57,626 nt of DNA from Bacteroidia bacterium (GTDB lineage: Bacteria > Bacteroidota > Bacteroidia > Cytophagales > Cyclobacteriaceae), in NCBI GenBank assembly GCA_030426345.1, contig JAUHYU010000020.1:1-57626 (forward strand), read 5' to 3'. The position numbers and the translations under genes were made by a program. The notes beneath the pieces are model-generated. The model saw nothing but the letters and a program-made list of their open reading frames with translations. It ran no database searches and was not told the DNA's origin. Numbering within the stretch: the stretch's first letter is position 1; every line of letters begins with the position of its first letter. Shown piece by piece: positions 1-7,739 of this stretch.

Positions 1-326
1 AAAATAATTTAGTAGCCAATGCTGAAAAACTAGGTAATTATCTCATAGATAGATTACATGAATTGCAAATGGAATTTCCAATTATCGGAAATATCGCGGG
101 GAGGGGATTTCACTTAGGAATTGATTTGGTAAGAAACTCAAAAACCAAAGAACCGGCCGTGGAAGAAGCAGAAAAAATCATGTACCACTGCATGGAACTG
201 GGAGTTGCTTTTAAGATCATTGAGGGAAATATCATCACTATGAGGCCTTCGTTGATTATCTCACATGATGAATGTGACATGATCATAAATGCACTTAGAG
301 CCGCTTTAGTTGGAGTAAGTAAATAA
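1..326 (+). CDS. Class III PLP aminotransferase, C-terminal part
   Basis: The frame is open from the left window edge (first full codon at base 3), so this is the last 107 residues of a larger protein, not a gene starting at an internal TTG. The segment has the typical end of fold-type I class III aminotransferases (4-aminobutyrate/acetylornithine/diaminobutyrate type): a GRGFHLGIDLV strand, then a helix with EEAEKIMYHCMELGV, then the IITMRPSLIISHDECD end, where class III enzymes carry a conserved 'RxxPPL' or similar segment. The lysine that binds PLP lies upstream of the window. The substrate cannot be inferred. The class is seen by pattern; the exact subfamily is unknown. Confidence 0.8.
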   Translation, partial: NNLVANAEKLGNYLIDRLHELQMEFPIIGNIAGRGFHLGIDLVRNSKTKEPAVEEAEKIMYHCMELGVAFKIIEGNIITMRPSLIISHDECDMIINALRAALVGVSK

Positions 327-425
327 CATATAAACTTTCGACCATATTGCCAGCTTTTATCTTTGTTCGTTCATAAACATGATACATTTGTTTTATTTTT
401 CACCACATTGAAATCAAATATCAGA

Positions 426-1358
426 TTATTTACTTTCCGCATTTATGGCATATATCTTACTCCGTAATTCATCGATATGCCCTAGAATTATGTAATAATC
501 ATATTCATAAACATCATCCTTACCCAAAGTAGCATCTTTAATAGGCGCAATATATGAGGTTGATGCATCCTTTGCTTCAAAACCCGGATCACCCGCCATG
601 CCTGCTAAAAAATTTGTGCAGATAGGAGTATAAACTGCCATTCCCCAAAGTTCTTTATTCACAAATGCCATCCAATTTTCAGTCACCATATCATTTTCGT
701 ACCTGCCCCAGAAACCGTCTCTTAAATTTTCCACTTCAGGTTTATCCAATGGAGCTCCGCTAAAAGGAGCATTCCCAAAATAAGCATATAGATTATTCAA
801 CGCAGAAATAGGATATACTGCGGGCAATTCCTGATTGGCTTCTCTTCCGTTTCCGTATATGGTATCAGTTCTATGGCAACTCAACTTATTATGTACTTTA
901 ATCACATTTTCGTCAAGCGTTGTCCATTGTTCCATGATGGCCTCTGCTGGCTGGTCATTCATATCCCAAAGCATAGGAATGCACTTTACATAAAGTGTAT
1001 TCCCTTCTTTCTTATGCTCAAGAATCTTTGCCCTATTTCTGTAGCTGTCACCAACCTGAATTGGGTTCCAGGCCCACGGGGACCAATTGGGGTTCTGGCC
1101 TTCATCCACGCGATTAAGTATCTTTCCGGCATAATAAGATTGTTGGACATACCTACCTTCATCATGGATATTGACTACATTTCTGGTCGATCCGGAAAGC
1201 GATATATAGCATATTGCCCCTCCTCGTGTGAGATCGAGTTTGATAAGTAGTGTGTCATTGTCTAAAGTTAATTTCTCCTGAGCTTGGAGAGATAAACTTG
1301 ATATCGTCATGACTATTGTTGCGCATATTACTTTTGTAAGGGACTCATTCAAATTCAT
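426..1358 (-). CDS. Secreted protein of unknown function
   Basis: A start at 1358 (MNLNESLTKVICATIVM) is preferred over the ATG at 1394. It puts an export signal ending near SLSLQAQ at the N-terminus, and AAAGGA lies about 10 bases upstream. The mature part, about 285 residues, is rich in aromatic residues and reads as beta strands (LLIKLDLTRGGAICYISLSG, then WSPWAWNPIQVGDSYRNRAK). The opening resembles beta-sandwich carbohydrate-active or mutarotase-like folds, but I do not recognise a named family or see catalytic residues. It is oriented away from the deacetylase and esterase genes that follow. A role in glycan handling is only suggested by the neighbours. Confidence 0.7.
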   Translation of the reverse strand: MNLNESLTKVICATIVMTISSLSLQAQEKLTLDNDTLLIKLDLTRGGAICYISLSGSTRNVVNIHDEGRYVQQSYYAGKILNRVDEGQNPNWSPWAWNPIQVGDSYRNRAKILEHKKEGNTLYVKCIPMLWDMNDQPAEAIMEQWTTLDENVIKVHNKLSCHRTDTIYGNGREANQELPAVYPISALNNLYAYFGNAPFSGAPLDKPEVENLRDGFWGRYENDMVTENWMAFVNKELWGMAVYTPICTNFLAGMAGDPGFEAKDASTSYIAPIKDATLGKDDVYEYDYYIILGHIDELRSKIYAINAESK

Positions 1359-1505
1359 GTAGATATTTTCCTTTAAAATATGGTGCATGTCCAAAGATAA
1401 GGATTTACGAGATTATGGGATTGGAGGATTTCAAATTATCTGTTTTCCAGATTAGAATCTACTGAGTGGAATCCTTATTTCTTTTAATCATAACCATGAT
1501 GATAA

Positions 1506-1528
1506 TTTCATGGAAAAATGAGGCTTTT
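1506..1528 (+). repeat. Dispersed intergenic repeat, copy 1
   Basis: TTTCATGGAAAAATGAGGC followed by TTTT. It is nearly identical to the copy at 3433-3456. It belongs to a family of about 25-base units (consensus TTTCATGGATTTTGGAGGC plus a T run) found here mainly between genes. It lies about 90 bases upstream of the deacetylase start. Confidence 0.6.
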
Positions 1529-1621
1529 CGCCTAATTTGGAGACCGATGCCCCTTCTATCTCTTTTTTTTGCTGACGGCAACAGTTGATGAATTAAGCTT
1601 TAACTAATATATTGGGCAATT

Positions 1622-2410
1622 ATGAAAAAAATTATTGCCCTCTTCATGGCATTGGCAGTTTGTCTTTCCGGTAATTGTCAAATCCTAAAAAAAGAAATCC
1701 CTGATAAATTGGTGGTGTTAACCTTCGATGATGCCACTTCAAGTCAATATTCCGTTGTAGCTCCTTTATTAAGGGAACATGGATTTGGTGCTACTTTTTT
1801 TGTCTGTGAGTTTCCTACAGAATCTCCTAGCAGATCCGCATATTTGAATTGGACAGAAATAAAGGAATTGGATAAAATGGGTTTTGAGATAGCAAATCAT
1901 ACCCAAAACCACATCGCCGCAAGTAAGGTGACCAAAACGAAACTTATCGAGGAGATCAATTATATTGAAGATAAATGTGATTTATTAGGCATTGATAAGC
2001 CATTAAATTTTGCCTATCCCGGATATGACCTCAGTGCTTCTGTCATGGAAACCCTTCTTGAAAAAGGATACAAATATGCACGGGCAGGAGGAAGCAGGGC
2101 TTATGATCCTCTAAATGATCATCCTTATCTGGTGTCAAGTTGGGCCACCAATGCTGATAATAAAGAACTGATTATGGCAGCATTTAATGAGGCCCGAAAT
2201 GGCAAGATCGTAGTCCTAACGATTCATGGAGTCCCTGATATTGAGCATCCATGGGTAAATACCCCTCCCGAATTATTCAAAGAATATTTGCAATATTTGT
2301 CAGATTATCACTTTAAGGTTATTTCAATGAAAGACTTAGATGCCTACATTGATGTCGATGAGGCAATGGAGACAATCGCTCCTGACTTAAATAAACCACT
2401 AAAAAATTAG
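1622..2410 (+). CDS. Secreted polysaccharide deacetylase (NodB-type, CE4-like)
   Basis: A signal peptide (MKKIIALFMALAVCLSGNCQ) is followed by a NodB-homology domain. Visible motifs are TFDD at residues 34-37 (the second Asp binds metal), HTQNH at 93-97 (the two metal His residues), FAYPGYD near 140 (in place of the usual RxPxG/Y) and LTIHG near 200 (catalytic His motif). CE4 enzymes remove N- or O-acetyl groups from chitin, peptidoglycan or xylan; the substrate here is unknown. It is followed 10 bases later by an esterase gene on the same strand, so the pair probably forms an operon for deacylating an exported or periplasmic glycan. Length (262 residues) is normal for a single-domain member. 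Confidence 0.85.
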   Translation: MKKIIALFMALAVCLSGNCQILKKEIPDKLVVLTFDDATSSQYSVVAPLLREHGFGATFFVCEFPTESPSRSAYLNWTEIKELDKMGFEIANHTQNHIAASKVTKTKLIEEINYIEDKCDLLGIDKPLNFAYPGYDLSASVMETLLEKGYKYARAGGSRAYDPLNDHPYLVSSWATNADNKELIMAAFNEARNGKIVVLTIHGVPDIEHPWVNTPPELFKEYLQYLSDYHFKVISMKDLDAYIDVDEAMETIAPDLNKPLKN

Positions 2411-2420
2411 TTCGAAATCC

Positions 2421-3326
2421 ATGAAACAAATAGCCTTTCTACTTATTATGGTAGTTTCCGTGCAATTAGAAGCACAACGAATCATAGACCTGTACCCAGC
2501 ATCTATCCCAAACAGCAAACCTTATCCCATGAAAGAAATAACCATGGAAAAAGATGGCCGGATTTCCTGGATTAAAAAGGTTTCGAAGCCGACATTGACA
2601 GTTTATCTACCCGAAAAGGAAATGGCAATAAAAGCTGCGGTTATTATTTGTCCGGGTGGCGGCTATACCGGTGAAAGTTATCTACGCGAAGGCACTGAAA
2701 TCGCTGAAGCATTTTTACGAAAAGGCATTGCTGCTTTTGTTCTAAAATACCGTTTGCCAAGTGATTCGATCATGATTGATAAAACAATTGGCCCGCTGCA
2801 AGATGCACAGCAAGCCATTAAATTAGTTCGTCAACGAGCAACGGAATGGCACTTGGACTCAGCAAAAATAGGGATTATGGGATTTTCAGCCGGCGGGCAT
2901 TTGGCATCAACAGCAGGAACTCATTTTAACAAATCATATATTCCAAATGAAGAAAATATTAATTTGAGGCCAGATTTTATGATTTTGGTTTATCCGGTTA
3001 TCAGTATGAATGACGGATTAACCCATAGCGGATCACGTGAAAGTTTACTTGGAAATGCTCCCTCAAAAGAGAAAATCAATAAATTTTCAAATGAATTGCA
3101 AGTTAGCCCTGATACTCCACCGACCTGGTTGACACACGCAGGAGATGACACCACGGTTACTGTTGAGAACAGCATCCGATTTTATCAAGAATTGATAAAA
3201 AATAAAGTGTCTACAGAAATGCACCTATACCCTGAAGGCAATCATGGTTTTGTTTTAAAATTACCTACTGACGAATGGATGGCCTCATTATTTTCTTGGA
3301 TGAATAAAAATGTGATAGCTAATTAA
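2421..3326 (+). CDS. Secreted alpha/beta-hydrolase esterase (acetyl-xylan-esterase-like)
   Basis: An N-terminal signal peptide (MKQIAFLLIMVVSVQLEAQ) precedes an alpha/beta-hydrolase fold. PGGGY (78-82) is the oxyanion-hole HGGG-type motif. GFSAGG (154-159) carries the nucleophile Ser156. HAGDD (239-243) supplies the acid, probably D242 or D243. GNHGF (273-277) holds the base, His275. This arrangement is typical of the CE10/BD-FAE-like esterases often called 'endo-1,4-beta-xylanase B-like' in Bacteroidota. It is coupled to the deacetylase gene upstream with a 10-base gap. Hydrolysis of acetyl or feruloyl esters on plant-type glycans is inferred from family and context. Confidence 0.85.
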   Translation: MKQIAFLLIMVVSVQLEAQRIIDLYPASIPNSKPYPMKEITMEKDGRISWIKKVSKPTLTVYLPEKEMAIKAAVIICPGGGYTGESYLREGTEIAEAFLRKGIAAFVLKYRLPSDSIMIDKTIGPLQDAQQAIKLVRQRATEWHLDSAKIGIMGFSAGGHLASTAGTHFNKSYIPNEENINLRPDFMILVYPVISMNDGLTHSGSRESLLGNAPSKEKINKFSNELQVSPDTPPTWLTHAGDDTTVTVENSIRFYQELIKNKVSTEMHLYPEGNHGFVLKLPTDEWMASLFSWMNKNVIAN

Positions 3327-3432
3327 TAGCCTTCAATACCATTGCTAATGGCATCAAATATTAGTTTGGAAAGAACCATCAAATAATCCACCTTATAAAT
3401 CCAATCCTCAGACTTCTAAATAATTATATAGA

Positions 3433-3456
3433 TTTCATGGAAAAATGAGGCTTTTT
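3433..3456 (+). repeat. Dispersed intergenic repeat, copy 2
   Basis: TTTCATGGAAAAATGAGGC followed by a T run. It matches the copy at 1506-1528 over its full length. The two copies flank the deacetylase-esterase pair in direct orientation. Confidence 0.65.
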
Positions 3457-3530
3457 TGACCCTACAGAAAGCAAAGGTCTGCTTACCATTCATAGTCTAC
3501 AAACATGCTAGTTTGAAAAGAATCTACCTT

Positions 3531-3550
3531 GATCTACCATATGGTAGATC
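3531..3550. terminator. Perfect 20-base palindrome, possible terminator or operator
   Basis: GATCTACCATATGGTAGATC is its own reverse complement. As RNA it can form an 8-bp stem with an ATAT loop, followed by CCTTTTTCT, so it could be an intrinsic terminator for plus-strand transcription. It lies 200 bases after the esterase stop, and a perfect palindrome could equally be a dimeric repressor site upstream of the gene at 3703. Sequence alone does not decide. Confidence 0.45.
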
Positions 3551-3702
3551 CCTTTTTCTAAAAGAAATGCCTTCAAATTCCATGCTTTTGACGACATAAC
3601 AAAGCGATGCAATTATAAAGAATTTCGAAAAAAAATTCAGCATGTTGTCAGGTTTACAATTACCCACGACTTATTAACCAAATACAAAAAATCAATACAA
3701 CG

Positions 3703-4185
3703 ATGAATAAAAGTAAAATTCTAAGATTTATAGTGTTCGCAGGAATAGCGGGTGTAGTCATTGGAGGTGGAGTGTTTCTATACATGTTTTTTATGCCCCA
3801 CCGCGATGTGCAGGCAACAAAAGCTGACTTTACATTCACTGGTAGCCAAATTGTTTCGGAGTATTTAGCTGATGCAAATGCTGCGAATGAAAAGTATCTA
3901 TCCGCTGACGGTGATTCCAAAATCCTAGAAATAAGTGGAGAGGTAAGCAAACTTTCGGAGGATTACGACGGACAAAAAGTTGTCTTACTCAAAGGCAAAA
4001 ATGACAAGGCGGGTGTCAGTGCAACATTTACGCCGGAAACAAACAAAAATCTAAAGGGAGTTATAGTTGGCCAATCCATCACAGTGAAGGGTGTCATTCG
4101 TTCAGGCGCTTCGTATGATGAAGATCTCGAACTATATGAAAATGTAATCCTTGAAAAAAGTGATTTAATCAGAATAAATAAATAA
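3703..4185 (+). CDS. Membrane-anchored OB-fold protein (tRNA_anti-like)
   Basis: The N-terminus has one transmembrane segment (about residues 9-31, FIVFAGIAGVVIGGGVFLYM). After a short linker, residues 50-155 read as an OB-fold beta barrel of the tRNA_anti-like type found in Bacteroidota lipoproteins and membrane proteins: ILEISGEVSKLSED, VVLLKG, VSATFTPE, VGQSITVKGVIRSG, ENVILEKSDLI. The physiological role of this family is unknown. It is followed 26 bases later by a YceI gene, a pairing that suggests a shared envelope function. The fold is inferred from strand pattern and motif order. Confidence 0.7.
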   Translation: MNKSKILRFIVFAGIAGVVIGGGVFLYMFFMPHRDVQATKADFTFTGSQIVSEYLADANAANEKYLSADGDSKILEISGEVSKLSEDYDGQKVVLLKGKNDKAGVSATFTPETNKNLKGVIVGQSITVKGVIRSGASYDEDLELYENVILEKSDLIRINK

Positions 4186-4211
4186 ACACAATAAATTTAA
4201 ATTATAGTAAA

Positions 4212-4769
4212 ATGAAAAAATCAATTTTATCATTAGCGATTTTACTCATTGCAGTAGTAGGATTTGCCCAAACAACAAGCAAGCTGATAAGCAGCAAAAC
4301 ACACGTGAAATTCTTCTCGACAACACCGGCAGAAGACATAGAAGCTAATAATACAGCAACCGTGAGCACGATTAATACAGAGACGGGAGACGTTGTGTTT
4401 TCAATACCGATGCAGGGTTTTGAATTTGAAAAGGCCCTCATGCAGAAACACTTCAACAGTAATAAATTCCTTGATACAAAAGGATTTCCTAAAGCAAAAT
4501 TTACCGGGAAAATCACTAATCTTTCAAGCGTTAATTTCAATAAAGATGGCTCCTATGATGCCTCAGTAGAAGGTGAGCTGACCATCAAGGGCAAAACACA
4601 GAACATCAAGGAAAATGGAACAGTGACAGTAAAAGGAAAAACCATAGAAGTCGACAGCAAATTCAATTTAACATTGGTGGATTATGGCATTGCTTTTAAA
4701 GATGGAAAACCATCGACAAACATAGCTAAAACTGTTGAAGTGACGATAAAGGCCGAATATGCACCGTAG
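4212..4769 (+). CDS. YceI-family periplasmic lipid-binding protein
   Basis: A signal peptide ending near VVGFAQ precedes a YceI-type lipocalin-like beta barrel. Characteristic segments are SKTHVKFFSTTPAEDIEA near the start, the MQKHFNSNKFLDTKGFPKAK segment (family pattern 'lrd.hFfda.kyP.i.F') and the VEGELTIKGKTQNI segment ('v.G.LTikGvtk.v'). YceI proteins bind isoprenoid or other amphiphilic ligands in the periplasm; the ligand here is unknown. Length (185 residues) is normal. It sits between the OB-fold gene and a disrupted thioredoxin gene, all on the same strand with short gaps. Confidence 0.88.
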   Translation: MKKSILSLAILLIAVVGFAQTTSKLISSKTHVKFFSTTPAEDIEANNTATVSTINTETGDVVFSIPMQGFEFEKALMQKHFNSNKFLDTKGFPKAKFTGKITNLSSVNFNKDGSYDASVEGELTIKGKTQNIKENGTVTVKGKTIEVDSKFNLTLVDYGIAFKDGKPSTNIAKTVEVTIKAEYAP

Positions 4770-4809
4770 CGGGTTTAGGTTGAATTAGGAACAGATTTAT
4801 TAATAGATT

Positions 4810-5257
4810 ATGTGGTTAAGGTTAATTTTGTTGATTGCGCTCACAAATGTGAGTGCAATCAAATTTTATGCATACAGTTCTGACGGTACCAAAGAGGCTG
4901 GAATTGAATTCCATGTCGGCACCTGGCAAGAGGCACTTGAGTTGGCTAAGAAAGACAACAAATTGATATTTCTGGATATTTCGGCAAGTTGGTGTGAGCC
5001 TTGCAAGTTGTTGAAGAAGAACACATTTCCTGATGAAAAAGTAGGAGCATTTCTTTAATGCTCATTTTATTAATGTTGCCCTCGATGGTGAAAAAGAAGG
5101 GACAGAACTTGCAAAAAGGTATGGAGTCAGAGGGTATCCAACCTTGCTCTTCATCGATGATAAAGGGAATCTGATAGCACAATCTTCAGGATATCGCAAT
5201 GCCTCCAAATTCCTAAAATTAGGGCAGAAGGTTATTGCACAGCAATCAGGCAACTGA
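4810..5257 (+). pseudogene. Thioredoxin-family protein, reading frame broken by a +1 shift
   Basis: The first frame (4810-5058) gives a signal-like N-terminus, then ISASWCEPCKLLKK with the thioredoxin active site C62-x2-C65, and stops at TAA 5056-5058. The next frame continues the family without a break: from AAT at 5057 it reads NAHFINVALDGE, YGVRGYPTLLF (cis-Pro loop) and ends at TGA 5255-5257. One extra base around 5053-5056 therefore separates two halves of a normal 149-residue thioredoxin. The shift point reads CTT TAA T, preceded by AGGAG, which resembles the prfB programmed-frameshift arrangement. It may be a mutation, a sequencing error or recoding. Most likely it is a recent pseudogene or an error; recoding is possible. 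Confidence 0.75.
4831..4862 (+). repeat. Near-perfect 15-bp inverted repeat in the thioredoxin signal region
   Basis: TTGATTGCGCTCACA and TGTGAGTGCAATCAA are separated by AA. Arms match at 14 of 15 positions, and the exception is a G-U pair in RNA. It starts 21 bases into the coding sequence, so the mRNA could form a strong hairpin over the start of the gene. Confidence 0.7.
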
Positions 5258-5358
5258 TTTTATTATTTGAGATATCACATTTACAAAAATATTTTGTCAG
5301 GTATGGCATCTGCTACGACTAATATGTTGATCGTATAATTTTAATCGTTTTTAAATCT

Positions 5359-5468
5359 ATGAAACTTAAAGCAGGAGGTTTGTCTTTAGATTTTCCGGCG
5401 TAGATATATTTGGAAAGGAAACTAAACTTTCTGATTTTAAAGACAGAAAAATGCTTTTGATGCAATGA
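5359..5468 (+). pseudogene. Relic of an AhpC/TSA (peroxiredoxin-like) gene
   Basis: The ATG at 5359 opens MKLKAGGLSLDFPA and then a stop. One frame over, the sequence continues VDIFGKETKLSDFKDRKMLL and stops at 5466-5468. Together these match the start of peroxiredoxin-like proteins (pattern 'lkaGd.a.dF...D.fGk.v.LsdfkGkk.lL'). The catalytic cysteine region and the rest of the gene are missing. It is a short, frame-damaged remnant in an otherwise gene-free 300-base gap. Identification rests on about 35 residues and is tentative. Confidence 0.5.
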
Positions 5469-5557
5469 TATTGCACAATTACCAAGATAAAGAAAAGCAA
5501 GTATGCGGCTAACTTGGGATAGGCAAAAATAGAAACATATCACAATAACATTTTTAA

Positions 5558-6064
5558 ATGAAAGCAATAGCTAAGGAAAATCTGCAACAATTAAATGACT
5601 TATTACAGGGTATAAGCAAAGCACAATACACTGAAAAATCAATGATTTTGTCAAATGCAACGATTGGCCAACACATCAGGCACATTTTAGAATTTTACCT
5701 CCTTTTGGTATCTGGTTCTTTTTCCGGAACTATAAATTATGATAAACGTGAAAGAGATTTGTGTATAGAAGAAGATCCTGATTTCGCATTAAAAACTGTC
5801 GATAGATTGCTCATAGGAATTGAAACACTTAATGAAAATCTACAGGTAAAGTTTGAAGGTGACTTCAGCATTGAAGGTGCCGTTCAAAATACAATTTCAA
5901 GCTCTGTGGGCAGGGAATTGGCTTACTGTATTGAACATAGTATTCACCATCAAGCTATCATCAAAGCGGGGTTGATTTCCATGGGATTAAGTCATCTTAC
6001 GGATGAATATTTTGGCGTTGCCTACTCAACGATTCGCTTTAGGAGTAGTCAATGTGCACAGTAA
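5558..6064 (+). CDS. DinB-like four-helix protein
   Basis: The 168 residues are mostly helical. The IGQHIRHILEFYLLL helix at about residues 37-50 and the ELAYCIEHSIHHQAIIKAGL helix near 120-140 resemble the metal-binding His positions of the DinB/YfiT superfamily (one His in helix 2 and two spaced by three or four in the third helix). Members include damage-induced proteins of unknown activity and thiol S-transferases for bacillithiol or mycothiol. It lies 67 bases upstream of the Rieske-glutamate synthase gene on the same strand. Function is not assigned; the fold assignment is fairly secure. Confidence 0.7.
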   Translation: MKAIAKENLQQLNDLLQGISKAQYTEKSMILSNATIGQHIRHILEFYLLLVSGSFSGTINYDKRERDLCIEEDPDFALKTVDRLLIGIETLNENLQVKFEGDFSIEGAVQNTISSSVGRELAYCIEHSIHHQAIIKAGLISMGLSHLTDEYFGVAYSTIRFRSSQCAQ

Positions 6065-6131
6065 CTACTTGGAGCCACCTAATTGACTTCTATTACAAAT
6101 AGGTAAATTGATTTTTTACTAAACACACAAA

Positions 6132-7739
6132 ATGATAAAGCTAATAGAAATCACGAACCTAGAAGAGAAAACCCCAAAACATGCTCAAATCCATGGTTTA
6201 GACCTTGTTCTTGTCAGATACGGATCAGAGGTTTCGGTATTATATGGGAGATGTTTGCATCGCGGAGCCCTTTTGTCTGATGGTTATATTGATGGTGACA
6301 ACCTGATTTGTGGTGTCCACTTTTGGGATTATCGATACGATACCGGTATTAGTGAATACAATAATGAAGAGGCTTTATATAAATTTAAAAGTAAGGTAAA
6401 TGAAGGGTGGGTATGGATCGACGAACAAGAGATCCAGCAATATCTCAGCGATCATCCGCAGCCATTCAAACGTGATGAATATCTTGGTCAATATGCCGAC
6501 ACGCATCCGGAAAGCACCGAGCCTTATACCAATTACATCCAAGATTTAGCCAAAAATGGCCTGAAAAACCATGGGCATCATGGCCCCTCCGCGGCTATGG
6601 GCGTGGATCGTAACTTGCTCCCAAAATGGGAAGATATCCAGTTCCTCCCCGCCCAACTTGCCAGAAGGCCTTTGCTCGACGAACAAGCTGTAAATACTAA
6701 AGTGATCATTGGGCCAAAAGCCAAAAAGCCGTTGGAACTCGACCTACCTATTTTTGTATCTGACATGAGTTTTGGAGCCATTTCGAGAGAAGCCAAGGTT
6801 GCGTTGGCCAAAGGAGCAGAGCTGTCCGGAACGGGTATTTGCAGTGGAGAAGGAGGCATGCTACCTGAAGAACAGGAAAACAATTCCCGCTATTTCTATG
6901 AGTTGGCTTCTGGAAAATTTGGTTTTTCATGGGAAAAAGTAAAAAAGGCGCAAGCCTTTCATTTTAAAGGAGGGCAAGGTGCCAAAACCGGAACCGGGGG
7001 ACATTTACCCGGAAACAAAGTAACAAAAGAAATAGCCGAGGTCCGTGGGCTTAAACAAGGTGAAACAGCTATTTCGCCAGCCACGTTCATGGATTTCAAG
7101 AGCATTGAAGACTTTAAAAACTTTGCTGAGGAAGTTCGACTCAAAACCGGTGGTATTCCCATAGGCTTTAAGATTGCTGCCAGCCATATTGAAAAGGACA
7201 TAGATTTTGCCTTACAGGTAGGTGTGGATTACCTCATACTGGATGGCAGAGGAGGAGGAACAGGATCAGCACCCACAATTTTAAGAGACAATATAAACGT
7301 ACCAACCATTCCTGCGTTGGCTCGGGCGCGCAGGCATCTCGATACTTTAGGAGTGAAAGACGTAACGCTGATCATCACTGGAGGCCTGCGGGTAGCTGAG
7401 GATTTTACCAAAGCGATGATGCTTGGCGCAGATGCAATCGCCGTTTCTAACGCTGCCTTGCAAGCTATCGGCTGCCTGGGTATGCGAGCTTGTAGCACTA
7501 ATAACTGTCCGGTGGGCATTGCCACTCAGAAGGAAAATTTACGACAACGATTAATTATTGATTCATCAGCAAAGCAACTTTACAACTTTTTTACAGCAAC
7601 CAATGATTTGATCAAGGTGGTGGCCAGATCTTGTGGATACGATGATGTCAGGAATTTCAATCCAGACGACTTATCTACCATAGATTATAATTTACATAAA
7701 CTAACCGGTATAAATTATGCAGGAATACATCAAAGCTGA
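6132..7739 (+). CDS. Rieske ferredoxin fused to FMN/3Fe-4S glutamate-synthase-type domain
   Basis: Residues 1-105 form a Rieske [2Fe-2S] domain with both ligand pairs intact: C41-x-H43 and C60-x2-H63. Residues about 150-510 are the FMN-binding (beta/alpha)8 synthase domain of glutamate synthase: LPIFVSDMSFGAIS, GEGG, KGGQGAKTGTGG, LDGRGGGTGSAP and LGADAIAVSNAAL. The 3Fe-4S cysteines C448-x5-C454-x4-C459 lie in CLGMRACSTNNCPVG. The glutaminase domain and beta subunit of bacterial GltBD are absent, as in archaeal-type stand-alone synthase domains. The Rieske domain could pass electrons to the 3Fe-4S/FMN centre. The true substrate need not be 2-oxoglutarate. The next gene overlaps its end by 23 bases, so translation is probably coupled. 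Confidence 0.9.
   Translation: MIKLIEITNLEEKTPKHAQIHGLDLVLVRYGSEVSVLYGRCLHRGALLSDGYIDGDNLICGVHFWDYRYDTGISEYNNEEALYKFKSKVNEGWVWIDEQEIQQYLSDHPQPFKRDEYLGQYADTHPESTEPYTNYIQDLAKNGLKNHGHHGPSAAMGVDRNLLPKWEDIQFLPAQLARRPLLDEQAVNTKVIIGPKAKKPLELDLPIFVSDMSFGAISREAKVALAKGAELSGTGICSGEGGMLPEEQENNSRYFYELASGKFGFSWEKVKKAQAFHFKGGQGAKTGTGGHLPGNKVTKEIAEVRGLKQGETAISPATFMDFKSIEDFKNFAEEVRLKTGGIPIGFKIAASHIEKDIDFALQVGVDYLILDGRGGGTGSAPTILRDNINVPTIPALARARRHLDTLGVKDVTLIITGGLRVAEDFTKAMMLGADAIAVSNAALQAIGCLGMRACSTNNCPVGIATQKENLRQRLIIDSSAKQLYNFFTATNDLIKVVARSCGYDDVRNFNPDDLSTIDYNLHKLTGINYAGIHQS

Larger units (their letters stand above)
3327..3702. other. Gene-free stretch with a repeat copy and a palindrome
   Basis: No convincing reading frame lies here. 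The stretch contains a dispersed repeat copy (3433-3456) and a perfect 20-base palindrome (3531-3550); both are listed separately. The rest is AT-rich spacer that presumably holds the promoter of the OB-fold gene at 3703. I see no clear TTTG/TAnnTTTG promoter pair. Confidence 0.6.

Noticed and set aside
358-390. Two perfect TAnnTTTG elements (TATCTTTG, TACATTTG) after the aminotransferase
   Set aside because: No plus-strand gene follows for more than 1.2 kb and no -33 partner is clear. They show how often the -7 motif arises by chance, so other single -7 hits were given low confidence.
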